From: JAPLKX01 sp035530195 | GTDB lineage: Bacteria > Hydrogenedentota > Hydrogenedentia > Hydrogenedentales > SLHB01 | NCBI GenBank assembly: GCA_035530195.1 | Contig: DATKVG010000049.1 | Span: 1-31,618, forward strand | Reading direction: 5' to 3' | DNA length: 31,618 nt | Shown here: positions 1 to 6,846 of the stretch, in pieces | Layout of the letters: each line of letters starts with the position of its first letter | Position numbering within the stretch: position 1 is the first letter of the stretch | Notes under the pieces: generated by a model | Database searches by the model: none | What the model saw: the letters and a program-made list of their open reading frames with translations, nothing else | Told to the model about the DNA's origin: nothing | Program-made: the position numbers and the translations under genes

Positions 1-943
1 CGAGGCTTACTCCTGCCGAGAACAAATCGGGGAGATTTTGAACTTCCACGGCCAACACGACGCCCTGAACCGATGGCATAATACGACGTAGCAACTCCGC
101 AATCTTGTTTTCGACGACAGCGAGGGAGTCAATCCTTTCGGGTGCACCGGCGGCGTCGACTCGGTTTAGCAGCCCGCGGATATTGTCAAGAGCCTCTTGG
201 AGATCGAGAAAGCGGGGGTCACGTTGGAGTATCCGCTCAGACAAGTCACCCATAAGCCGCCGAAACGCAGATGTGCTTGATCGCCGGTCGATTTCGTCCG
301 AATAGTCGGTGATGGCAGGCAAAAGGTAGACGCGCGGCAGGCTAGCTGCGACGTTACTCTGTAGACCCAGGGCCTGGGTTGTGCTTAGATCCGGCGGATC
401 ATATTCGACATCGTTTTCAACGAGGTACCAATCTAGCCACTTAGTGAAGTCGCTTTTTGTGCACTTGCCATCCTGCAGGAAGTAGCCAGGCAGACCAGCC
501 TCCTTCACGATGTCGGCCCACTTTGGGCGATCCCCATACTTATCGTTAATCTTCCTGAGTGAAAGATACCAAGCCGACGGCTCAGCGCGATAACCGTGGA
601 ACTCCGCCGAGACCTTTTCCTTTGCACTGCGGTCATCGATAGCCAAGGAGACGTGCTTCTCGATAATGAGGCACCCCTCCACAAGGTAGGACTTCCAACG
701 CCTCCTCTCGGTCTCTGTCAGCGAGTCAAACGTCCCCTTAATGATGATAGGGCTTGCTGGATCCTTGAAATCGTCTTTAGTAAGCTTTCCAGCACCAGCC
801 GATACCAGAACATCGATGGCCCGTAGAAGATTGGACTTTCCGCAATTATTCTCTCCGATCAGCGCGATGAGCGGCTCAACAGTAAACTCCCCTGAGTTTG
901 CGATGGACCGGAAGTTTTGCACTTGAAGACGCGAGAGCCGCAT
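1..943 (-). CDS. OLD/RecF-like AAA-family ATPase, N-terminal part (cut by window edge)
   Basis: An uninterrupted minus-strand frame runs from ATG at 943 to base 1, about 314 codons, with no stop before the edge. The product begins MRLSRLQVQNFRSI, the usual opening of SMC/RecF/OLD-type ATPases, and has a Walker A motif GENNCGKS at residues 30-37, the form common in OLD-family and 'AAA_15/AAA_21' proteins. Later residues (for example SLPRVYLLPAITDYSDE near 210-225) fit the insert region before a Walker B that would lie off the window. A modest AGGGTG ribosome site precedes the ATG. OLD-family proteins are often nucleases with a C-terminal TOPRIM domain and occur in phage defence (including GajA) and plasmid or phage loci, but the part that would decide this is missing. 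Its base composition looks less GC-rich than the genes to its right. The ATPase call is firm; a defence role is only a possibility. Confidence 0.85.
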   Translation of the reverse strand, partial: MRLSRLQVQNFRSIANSGEFTVEPLIALIGENNCGKSNLLRAIDVLVSAGAGKLTKDDFKDPASPIIIKGTFDSLTETERRRWKSYLVEGCLIIEKHVSLAIDDRSAKEKVSAEFHGYRAEPSAWYLSLRKINDKYGDRPKWADIVKEAGLPGYFLQDGKCTKSDFTKWLDWYLVENDVEYDPPDLSTTQALGLQSNVAASLPRVYLLPAITDYSDEIDRRSSTSAFRRLMGDLSERILQRDPRFLDLQEALDNIRGLLNRVDAAGAPERIDSLAVVENKIAELLRRIMPSVQGVVLAVEVQNLPDLFSAGVSL

Positions 944-1045
944 TTGTACACCCTATTAACGAGCCATACTTGAACTGTGTATGGGGGGTGTCGGTCCTCC
1001 GTAACGCGCCGAGAAGGTTTGCCTCCCCCCACCCTTATCGATGCA

Positions 1046-1075
1046 AGTATATAACGGATAAGAAATATATTACAA
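1046..1075 (-). promoter_or_regulatory. possible promoter for the AAA ATPase gene
   Basis: Read on the minus strand: TTGTAA (1075-1070), 18 bp, TATACT (1051-1046), inside a short AT-rich island that contrasts with its surroundings, about 100 bp upstream of the ATG at 943. Weak -35; offered as a candidate only. Confidence 0.35.
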
Positions 1076-1260
1076 GCTGGACGCTGCCTCCATATAACTA
1101 TCTTAACTATGGGCGGTACGGGTGCATGTGGCTGATTGGCCTTGGCCGGTGCGCTTGCTTTTTGACCGCGTAACGGGGCGATTTGTTCGTGTATTGCGAA
1201 CTTGGTCGAATCGTCTGTCTTGGTGATACTGGGACCGCATGGACAGCGTGGAAGCGCCTT

Positions 1261-1276
1261 CGCTGAAGCTTCGGCG
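1261..1276. repeat. REP-like imperfect palindrome
   Basis: CGCTGAAGCTTCGGCG is a 16-bp palindrome centred on GAAGCTTC, with one mismatched pair. It sits in noncoding DNA about 140 bp past the end of the fucosidase gene. From memory, similar CGAAGCTTCGGCG-type palindromes are scattered in many environmental bacterial genomes; the sequence alone shows one copy here. Confidence 0.4.
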
Positions 1277-1418
1277 CACAAGCGCCATGGACGCAGGTGA
1301 ACAGGGGACAACAGGCGCCTATTTGCTGCAAGCTACGCGGTAAACCCGAGAGTAGCGAAGTCAGTCTATAACTGCCTGTCGAATGGCCCGGCTTTGCCGT
1401 GGGTGCTGGTGTTGAGCC

Positions 1419-2903
1419 TCACTGTTCGATCTTGAACGTCCACGCGTATTGGCATGGCCGGTTGCGCTGGTCCTGCAAGGTTTTTGGGATCTGTATTACG
1501 ATGCCCTCGCGGGTCCGTTTCCAGCGGAGCGGCTTGGCGCAGCCGAGGAGGCGGATCTCGGAGCCTGTCCTCGGTTGGACGGTTTTGAGCGCGAGCCGGC
1601 GGCCGGGCCACTCGAGGCAGATGGCGTAGACGGTGCCGTGGTCTTTGGTTTGGGTGAAACGCACGTTGTTGTCTTCTTTCCACAAATCGCCGGGCCGTTC
1701 GCGTGTGGCGTAGATGGCCTCGCCGTTCACGTCGAGCCAGGCGCCCACCGCTTCGAGTTGCTCGACGGCCTTGGGATGAAACCGGCCCGTCGCGTCGGGC
1801 CCGATGGCGACCATAAAGTTACCGCCTTTCGATACGGCGTCGACGAGTTGCTTGATAACCCACGCCGCGCCCTTGTACAAACTCGCGTGGGGCTCGTACG
1901 CGAATCGGGCGGCCATCGGGTAGATGACCATCCACGGCATGAGCGTGTTTTCTTTATCGCCGGGCACGAACCCTTCGGGCGTGTAGTAGTCGCCGTAATT
2001 GCCGATCCCGCGCGCCCGGAACATCACGTCCGGCTGGATCTTGCGCAGGATCTTCATTGTCTCGCGCATCTCGGGCCATACGGGCGGTCCCATCCACTGG
2101 TCGAGACACACCATATCGACCCGGCCGTAGTTGCTCAGCAGTTCGACCAGTTGCGCCCGATGCCGTGCCACCATGCGGGCCTTTTCCTCGGCGCTCAGAT
2201 CGGGCGTCATCGCGGGCCGTTTCGTGGGCGCATCGCCGTACTTTTCCGGATGGGCCACCGCATCTGGCGTTTGAAGCGGGTGGTAGTTGTACGGCCGGAA
2301 ATCCGCGTCGTACCAGTCCGGATGCGAAAAATACAGGTCGATCTTGATGCCGTGGCGGTGGGCCGCATCGCAGAGTTCCTTCACGACGTCCCGTTTGAAC
2401 GGCGTATCCATAATCGAGTAGGCCACGTCGCACGGCTCGATCCGCGGGCCGCCCGGCGCCGCCCAGTTCACCCGCTGTTTGACCCGCGTCGCGGTGTCGA
2501 ACATCGAGAACCCGTCATGGTGTTTCGTTGTGAAAGCGAAACATTTGAAACCGCATCGGTCAAAGAACGACATCCACTCTTCGGCGTCAAACGCAGCCGG
2601 GTTGAACCTGCGGTACAACTCGTTGTACTCGGCCCGTTCCGCGTCCGACATCTCGAGGAACGGCCAGGAAGCCTCGACCTCCTCGAGTGCATACACCCCC
2701 CAATGGATGCGAATGCCATACTTCATGTCCCGGAACGCCTCGCGTGCCGCCTCCGAGGCGTGCGCGTAACCCGGCTCCGGCGGGTCCTCGACATACCCCT
2801 TCACTTTTTTCCAGTGATGATCGTCGGCAGGCAAACGCATCTGCTCGCCAGCCGCGCTCAAACTCACCGCAACCATGAAACAAAGACAGATTATCATTCT
2901 CAT
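1419..2903 (-). CDS. secreted alpha-L-fucosidase, GH29 family
   Basis: Predicted glycoside hydrolase that removes alpha-L-fucose from glycans outside the cytoplasm. Starting at ATG 2903 gives 494 residues with a clean signal peptide (MRMIICLCFMVAVSLSAAG) and a GGGGAG site upstream; the open frame extends to 3017, but that longer N-terminus would bury the signal peptide. GH29 landmarks are IHWGVY (66-71), TTKHHDGFSMFD (125-136), VCLDQW (265-270), whose Asp268 is the candidate catalytic nucleophile, and SKGGNFMVAIGPDATG (358-373). The C-terminal ~100 residues fit the beta-sandwich domain of the family. No lipobox is visible, so periplasmic or exported. It has no adjacent sugar transporter or sulfatase, and its neighbour upstream is a divergent RAYT gene. 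Exact substrate linkage cannot be told. Confidence 0.93.
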   Translation of the reverse strand: MRMIICLCFMVAVSLSAAGEQMRLPADDHHWKKVKGYVEDPPEPGYAHASEAAREAFRDMKYGIRIHWGVYALEEVEASWPFLEMSDAERAEYNELYRRFNPAAFDAEEWMSFFDRCGFKCFAFTTKHHDGFSMFDTATRVKQRVNWAAPGGPRIEPCDVAYSIMDTPFKRDVVKELCDAAHRHGIKIDLYFSHPDWYDADFRPYNYHPLQTPDAVAHPEKYGDAPTKRPAMTPDLSAEEKARMVARHRAQLVELLSNYGRVDMVCLDQWMGPPVWPEMRETMKILRKIQPDVMFRARGIGNYGDYYTPEGFVPGDKENTLMPWMVIYPMAARFAYEPHASLYKGAAWVIKQLVDAVSKGGNFMVAIGPDATGRFHPKAVEQLEAVGAWLDVNGEAIYATRERPGDLWKEDNNVRFTQTKDHGTVYAICLEWPGRRLALKTVQPRTGSEIRLLGCAKPLRWKRTREGIVIQIPKTLQDQRNRPCQYAWTFKIEQ

Positions 2904-3064
2904 CCCAAGACTCCCCGTGTCCGCCGTGTCAACACCCGTTGTCCAAAGAGGACCAGGGACGAGACAAGACGCGCCGTCCGCTTGGACCGCTCTGAGCATA
3001 AGCATAATAAGGGACACGCACGTATTTAGTCGACTTTTCCTCGGCGTTCTGGTATTCTGGCGGC

Positions 3065-3760
3065 ATGCCTAGACAAGCGCGCGTCGTCATACCGGGGTTG
3101 CCGCATCACATCACCCAGTGGGGCAACAACCGCGAGGACGTCTTTTTTGTGGACGGCGACCGAGTCGCGTACTTGGGGATGCTGAGTGAGCAGTGCGAGA
3201 AACACGGGGTGGGCGTGCTGGCCTATTGCCTGATGCCGAACCACATCCATCTTGTTGCGACGCCCGCCCACGAGGACTCCCTCAACCTCGCCGTAGGGCG
3301 GACGCATTACCTCTACACGCAGTACATCAACCGGCTCCACGGCCGCAGCGGACACCTGTGGCAGGGACGGTTCCGCTCGTGTCCGATGGACGACCCGCAT
3401 GCGCTGGCTGCCATACGATACATCGAACGCAACCCGGTCCGCGCCAGGCTGACACGGGTGCCGTGGACGTACCGCTGGTCCAGCGCGGCCGCGCATACCG
3501 GCGGCTTGGACCCGGCGCAGTTGCTCGATCTGGAAACATGGAGTGATCTGGTTTCTACCGCCAACTGGAAGGAAAAACTCACTGCCGCTGACGACAAACA
3601 AATCATCGCCGCTCTCCGCCTCAACACACAAACCGGACGCCCACTCGCCGCAGATTCATTTCTCACCAAACTCGAACGCAAACTCGGACGCCGGCTCCGC
3701 CCTCTCCCCGTCGGCCGCCCCAGAAAACAGAAACCCCAAACACGGAAAAGGCGCAAATAG
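3065..3760 (+). CDS. REP-associated tyrosine transposase (RAYT), Y1/HUH superfamily
   Basis: Single-strand-acting HUH endonuclease of the TnpA-REP group (IS200-like fold), 231 residues, about the usual RAYT length. Visible motifs are GLPHHITQWGNNR (11-23), the HUH pair MPNHIHLVA (His60 and His62), TQYINR with candidate catalytic Tyr87, and GHLWQGRF (96-103). The tail is strongly basic (PRKQKPQTRKRRK), typical for nucleic-acid contact. The frame is intact and starts at ATG 3065; a weak promoter-like TCGACT-17-TATTCT lies just upstream. No flanking insertion-sequence ends are evident, as expected for RAYTs, which are usually single-copy domesticated genes linked to REP palindromes elsewhere in the chromosome. 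A short palindrome follows 20 bp after the stop, and hairpin repeats occur in this window between mreC and mreD and inside menD. Confidence 0.92.
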   Translation: MPRQARVVIPGLPHHITQWGNNREDVFFVDGDRVAYLGMLSEQCEKHGVGVLAYCLMPNHIHLVATPAHEDSLNLAVGRTHYLYTQYINRLHGRSGHLWQGRFRSCPMDDPHALAAIRYIERNPVRARLTRVPWTYRWSSAAAHTGGLDPAQLLDLETWSDLVSTANWKEKLTAADDKQIIAALRLNTQTGRPLAADSFLTKLERKLGRRLRPLPVGRPRKQKPQTRKRRK

Positions 3761-3780
3761 GCGGCACAGCCCCTTGGTTG

Positions 3781-3794
3781 TCCCCATGTGGGGA
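3781..3794. repeat. short palindrome just after the RAYT gene
   Basis: TCCCCA-TG-TGGGGA, six paired bases with a 2-nt loop, 20 bp past the RAYT stop codon. No T-run follows, so it is not a standard terminator; it may be a RAYT-linked REP hairpin. Confidence 0.4.
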
Positions 3795-3862
3795 TGGGCT
3801 TCCCGCTGCTTTGCCTTGCGGCCGGGTGTGCGCTGGCCTTGCTGGTAGTGGGAAAGACGGTC

Positions 3863-4030
3863 TTAGACCTTGACGCTCACCTGCGCAAGCGCAAAATGCA
3901 TGGCGGAAAGACTCCAGTCTAACGCACGAGCCACCGAATGAACTGCCCCGTAGTACCGCCGAACCAGCAGCCCGAAGTCGTCCCGCCGGCCCCCAAGAAC
4001 CCTTCTCACGATCCGGCCGTCCGATACCAT
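3863..4030 (-). pseudogene. ECF sigma-factor remnant (N-terminal sigma-2 start only)
   Basis: A minus-strand frame beginning at ATG 4030 (open from 4084) gives MVSDGRIVRRVLGGRRDD followed by FGLLVRRYYGAVHSVARAL, which closely resembles the first ~40 residues of an extracytoplasmic-function sigma factor (pattern D..LVRRVL.G....F..LV.RYY..V...A..L). It then runs DWSLSAM and ends in unrelated residues at 3863, before the rest of region 2 and all of region 4. Only about 100 bp separate this end from the RAYT gene, too little for the missing part, and no continuation is visible in another frame. I read it as a decayed or truncated sigma gene. It lies on the same strand as, and downstream of, the two membrane-protein paralogues. 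A translated short protein cannot be excluded. Confidence 0.5.
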
Positions 4031-4109
4031 CTGCAGATGTATCAGCATCGCCAAGCCCTCCTCTGCATATAAGACGCACCGCACCGCTCAACGGAGACAT
4101 TAACCCGTT

Positions 4110-4142
4110 GGGATGCCCCCCGGTTTTTGTGGGGGGTGTCCC
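4110..4142. repeat. strong hairpin downstream of the 417-residue gene
   Basis: Arms GGGATGCCCCCC (4110-4121) and GGGGGGTGTCCC (4131-4142) pair over 12 positions, two of them G-T wobbles, around a 9-nt loop. It lies about 32 bp past the stop of the minus-strand gene ending at 4174. No U-tract follows in that direction, so it is a transcript-end stabiliser, non-canonical terminator or repeat element rather than a clear Rho-independent terminator. Confidence 0.55.
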
Positions 4143-4173
4143 ACTTCTTTGTCTGATGAGGCCGCGCCCCTGT

Positions 4174-5427
4174 TCAAAACTCGTAGCCGGGCCACGCGTT
4201 AAAGACCGTCACGTCGGTCAGACTGTTGGGGTGGTTCCCCATACCGTTGCTGTACAAGGCGTAGCTATCGGCTGATTTCTTGTAGATGAACGGTTTGCCG
4301 CTGAACGCATCCATCGGCACTTGCGGAACATAGTCCGGCGCCAGCGCCTCGAGCCGGTCCGGGTACTGGCCATGTTCGCGCTTATACTTCTCGATCGCCA
4401 GCATCAGCGTCAGCCCGTCGATGCCGCTCAGCACGCGCGAGTTGAACCACGCCCAATTGCGTGGTTCGACACTCCGCAACCGCCGGATTTCCGGGTGCTG
4501 GTTTCGATATTCCTGTGCCTCGGGCAGTGTCATTTCCGCCACTCCTATGCACTCGCGCGCATGAGCGGCCAATAACCGCTTCTCGCGCACAAACGGCACA
4601 ATCTCCCGCGGGTCGCTGATACTGGAAAGAGGTGCGTGCTCCGTCAACCGCAAAAACCAGATCAACGTGTTCACCGGCGGTTTCCACTCCCGGCGAAACT
4701 CGAGCAGCCACGCCAGCATCTCGTCTTGCCGCGGTTCCGGTGCCCGCCGCGCCGTTTCCGCCGCATAAGACCACTGCGCCGGCTGATACGCCATGTCCTG
4801 GCGCGGGCAAATGAACTGCGTCAGCCGCAGCCACGCCCGCACGTACTCGCACGGCTTGCCGTCATTCTGCCCCTCGCGGCTCATGGTGACGGCGGAGTTG
4901 ATCAGCGCAGCCGTCATAACCCCCGCGCCGGGATGGCTGCCGTAGCCGTAGTTTTCTTGACCCGCCTTCGCGGCTTCCCTGGGATCGGCCGGGTCGAGGC
5001 ACCACGGTTTGACCGCAGCCTCGCACAGCTTATCCAACGCCGGTTCCAACCGCCTGATATATGCCCGCAACGCCGCCACAAGCTCGGCATGATCCGTTAT
5101 CATGCGCTTATTCAGCATGGCGGCCGGCCGGTAATCCGCCCGCTGCCAAACCCGCCCCACAATGACGAACTCCTGCGGTTCCTTGAGTATCCAGTCTGTC
5201 ACACTGTTGATAGCGGGCGCTTTCTCCGCCGCGAACAGGTCGCCCGCCTCCGCCAGCGTAAACCACGCGTTATTCTCCCGATCAAGCCGCTGCTCGACCG
5301 AATCCGGAGGCAGGTCCCACGGTTGCGGGCGCCAGTGCGACGCCACAATAACCAGCGCCCCCATCCCCGCAAACAGCGCCAACGCCACGATGACAGGTCC
5401 ACGCTTACGTTGCTTGCGCTGTGTCAA
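4174..5427 (-). CDS. membrane-anchored protein of unknown function with pseudopilin-like C-terminus (paralogue B)
   Basis: 417 residues from a TTG start at 5427, preceded by GAGGAG 8 nt away. A basic head (MTQRKQRKRG) is followed by one membrane segment (about 11-30), then a soluble domain. The block RLDRENNAWFTLAEA (about 47-61) matches RLDTENNAYYALMEA of the neighbouring gene, so the two are paralogues. The last ~70 residues (IEKYKREHGQYPDRLEALAP, then VPMDAFSGKPFIYK) resemble the C-terminal half of type II secretion major pseudopilins (Y...G.YP..L..L...... D.W/F..P..Y), but the N-terminal prepilin motif is absent. I do not recognise a named family. It follows its paralogue by 12 bp and is surely co-transcribed. 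Likely extracytoplasmic; function unknown. Confidence 0.8.
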   Translation of the reverse strand: MTQRKQRKRGPVIVALALFAGMGALVIVASHWRPQPWDLPPDSVEQRLDRENNAWFTLAEAGDLFAAEKAPAINSVTDWILKEPQEFVIVGRVWQRADYRPAAMLNKRMITDHAELVAALRAYIRRLEPALDKLCEAAVKPWCLDPADPREAAKAGQENYGYGSHPGAGVMTAALINSAVTMSREGQNDGKPCEYVRAWLRLTQFICPRQDMAYQPAQWSYAAETARRAPEPRQDEMLAWLLEFRREWKPPVNTLIWFLRLTEHAPLSSISDPREIVPFVREKRLLAAHARECIGVAEMTLPEAQEYRNQHPEIRRLRSVEPRNWAWFNSRVLSGIDGLTLMLAIEKYKREHGQYPDRLEALAPDYVPQVPMDAFSGKPFIYKKSADSYALYSNGMGNHPNSLTDVTVFNAWPGYEF

Positions 5428-5439
5428 CTCGGCTTCTCC

Positions 5440-6702
5440 TCACGGCGCGTGAAACACCAGTTCTTTCTTTAGTCGCTCTTGGTATTCATAACCACAACTC
5501 AGGATATAATCGCTCTCCACCCGCTTGTAATTAAACGGTCCGCCCAGGAAAGGATTCTCAGGGAGCGCCGGCAAGTAGGTTGGCACGAGTGCGTCGAGCA
5601 ACTCGGGGTATTCGCTCTTCTCCTTCTTGTACAGTTCCAACGCCAAGGCCAAAGAAAACCCATCCACCGTAGCCAGCACAACGGAGTTCTTTGTCGGCAA
5701 ATCAGGCACGATGCTGTAAAACTCCAAGACTTCCTCCGCTTTTTCGAGTGTCGGATGTTCCTCCTTCAGGCGCTCATATTGTTTTGTGGCCAGGAAACAG
5801 GCTTGCCGCAACAGCGCTTGATGCCGGGCCGTGAACAGCTTCTCCCGCCAGAGCATTCCTGAAATCACGACCCAACCCACTTCACTTGCGTCAATTCCGG
5901 CCAAGAACGCCGACGCGGATTTTCCGTAGAGATGATGAACCAAGACATCGAAATCGCGGCCAGGTGAATAGGCATTGCGGAGCAAACTCAGTGCGTCCAC
6001 CATGCGTCCTAGATGATCTGGACGCGTCTTGCGGAGGATGTCAAGGGCAAGACGCGGCTTGATGATGCGCCACTGAATCCCGTCTTGATTTATCAGGCTT
6101 GCCAACTTGATGCTCTCAATCAGGTGCCGGCATCCGTCCGCAGCATCGTCTTCAGAACATGGATCCAGCAGGGCGTGTACCTGCAGCAACGTAACTAACT
6201 GCCACATCGCCTGCCGGTCTTGCACTATCCACCACTGCATCTCGAAAAAGGCCGCAAGCTCCTCGTCCTCGGTCAGTGGTCCCTTTTCAGGCGCCGGTGG
6301 GTACAAAAACCACGGTTTTCCCAGCGCCTTCAGCGCCTGATCGGTCGCGGCCATCGATTTCGCCACGTACTCGAGAAGCAGCGCATCATCATCCGGCCGC
6401 CTGATCCTTAGAATGTCCCCGAGCGAATCCACCTCCGGTTGATATTTGTACTCCCAGCCGTCTTCGTCTTTCAGTATCAACGGCTCTGGCGCTTTCGGGA
6501 GCAGCCTGACCGCCTCCATAAGCGCGTAATAGGCGTTGTTCTCCGTGTCCAGCCGTTTGGCGACCAGTTCGGGCGGCTCTTCCCGCGACGGTATCGTTGT
6601 GCGCAGTCGAACCACCACCACCAGAACCCCCACCACAAGAAACAGTAACACCGTCGCCACAACCGAGAAATAGAATCTCTTTCTCCGTTTCGCCTTCGCC
6701 AT
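5440..6702 (-). CDS. membrane-anchored protein of unknown function with pseudopilin-like C-terminus (paralogue A)
   Basis: 420 residues when started at ATG 6702, where a GGAGG sits 6 nt upstream; the frame is open to 6756 but the added residues look unlike protein. Basic head (MAKAKRRKRF), single membrane helix at about 11-31, then RLDTENNAYYALMEA (about 51-65) shared with the next gene. Long helical middle region without known motifs, and a C-terminal part ALELYKKEKSEYPELLDALV ... LPENPFLGGPFNYK that mirrors the pseudopilin-like tail of its partner. First gene of a two-gene unit with 12 bp between. The degraded sigma-factor fragment downstream suggests the pair once belonged to an ECF-sigma-linked locus, which is inference. 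Function unknown. Confidence 0.82.
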   Translation of the reverse strand: MAKAKRRKRFYFSVVATVLLFLVVGVLVVVVRLRTTIPSREEPPELVAKRLDTENNAYYALMEAVRLLPKAPEPLILKDEDGWEYKYQPEVDSLGDILRIRRPDDDALLLEYVAKSMAATDQALKALGKPWFLYPPAPEKGPLTEDEELAAFFEMQWWIVQDRQAMWQLVTLLQVHALLDPCSEDDAADGCRHLIESIKLASLINQDGIQWRIIKPRLALDILRKTRPDHLGRMVDALSLLRNAYSPGRDFDVLVHHLYGKSASAFLAGIDASEVGWVVISGMLWREKLFTARHQALLRQACFLATKQYERLKEEHPTLEKAEEVLEFYSIVPDLPTKNSVVLATVDGFSLALALELYKKEKSEYPELLDALVPTYLPALPENPFLGGPFNYKRVESDYILSCGYEYQERLKKELVFHAP

Positions 6703-6846
6703 AAGGCACCTCCGTCCCCGCAAATATGTTGAAGCAAACGAACAAGCAGAATCCACCCCAGTCCCAGCCTGCCCTCCACTTATAATACACGTGCCCTGGA
6801 GCCCGTATTCGTCGTACGCGGCAGGCGCCGCAATCGCAGCGCCGCC

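Larger units (their letters stand above)
944..1418. other. intergenic stretch between the ATPase and fucosidase genes
   Basis: No convincing gene in either strand. It holds the AT-rich promoter candidate near 1046-1075 and an imperfect palindrome CGCTGAAGCTTCGGCG at 1261-1276. The open frames here (for example 1103-1288 and 859-1311, minus) show no protein-family features and look fortuitous. Confidence 0.6.

Noticed and set aside
105..926. Small plus-strand frames at 105-305, 596-826 and 741-926
   Set aside because: All lie antisense to the continuous AAA ATPase frame on the minus strand.
1103..1311. Small proteins on the minus strand upstream of the ATPase gene
   Set aside because: Three overlapping frames, none with a ribosome site or protein-like pattern; part of the sequence is the palindrome at 1261-1276.
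1449..3029. 526-codon plus-strand frame opposite the fucosidase gene
   Set aside because: Antisense shadow caused by high third-position GC; the minus-strand product has a signal peptide and GH29 motifs, this one has none.
3781..3794. Rho-independent terminator of the RAYT gene
   Set aside because: Hairpin is short and not followed by a T-run.
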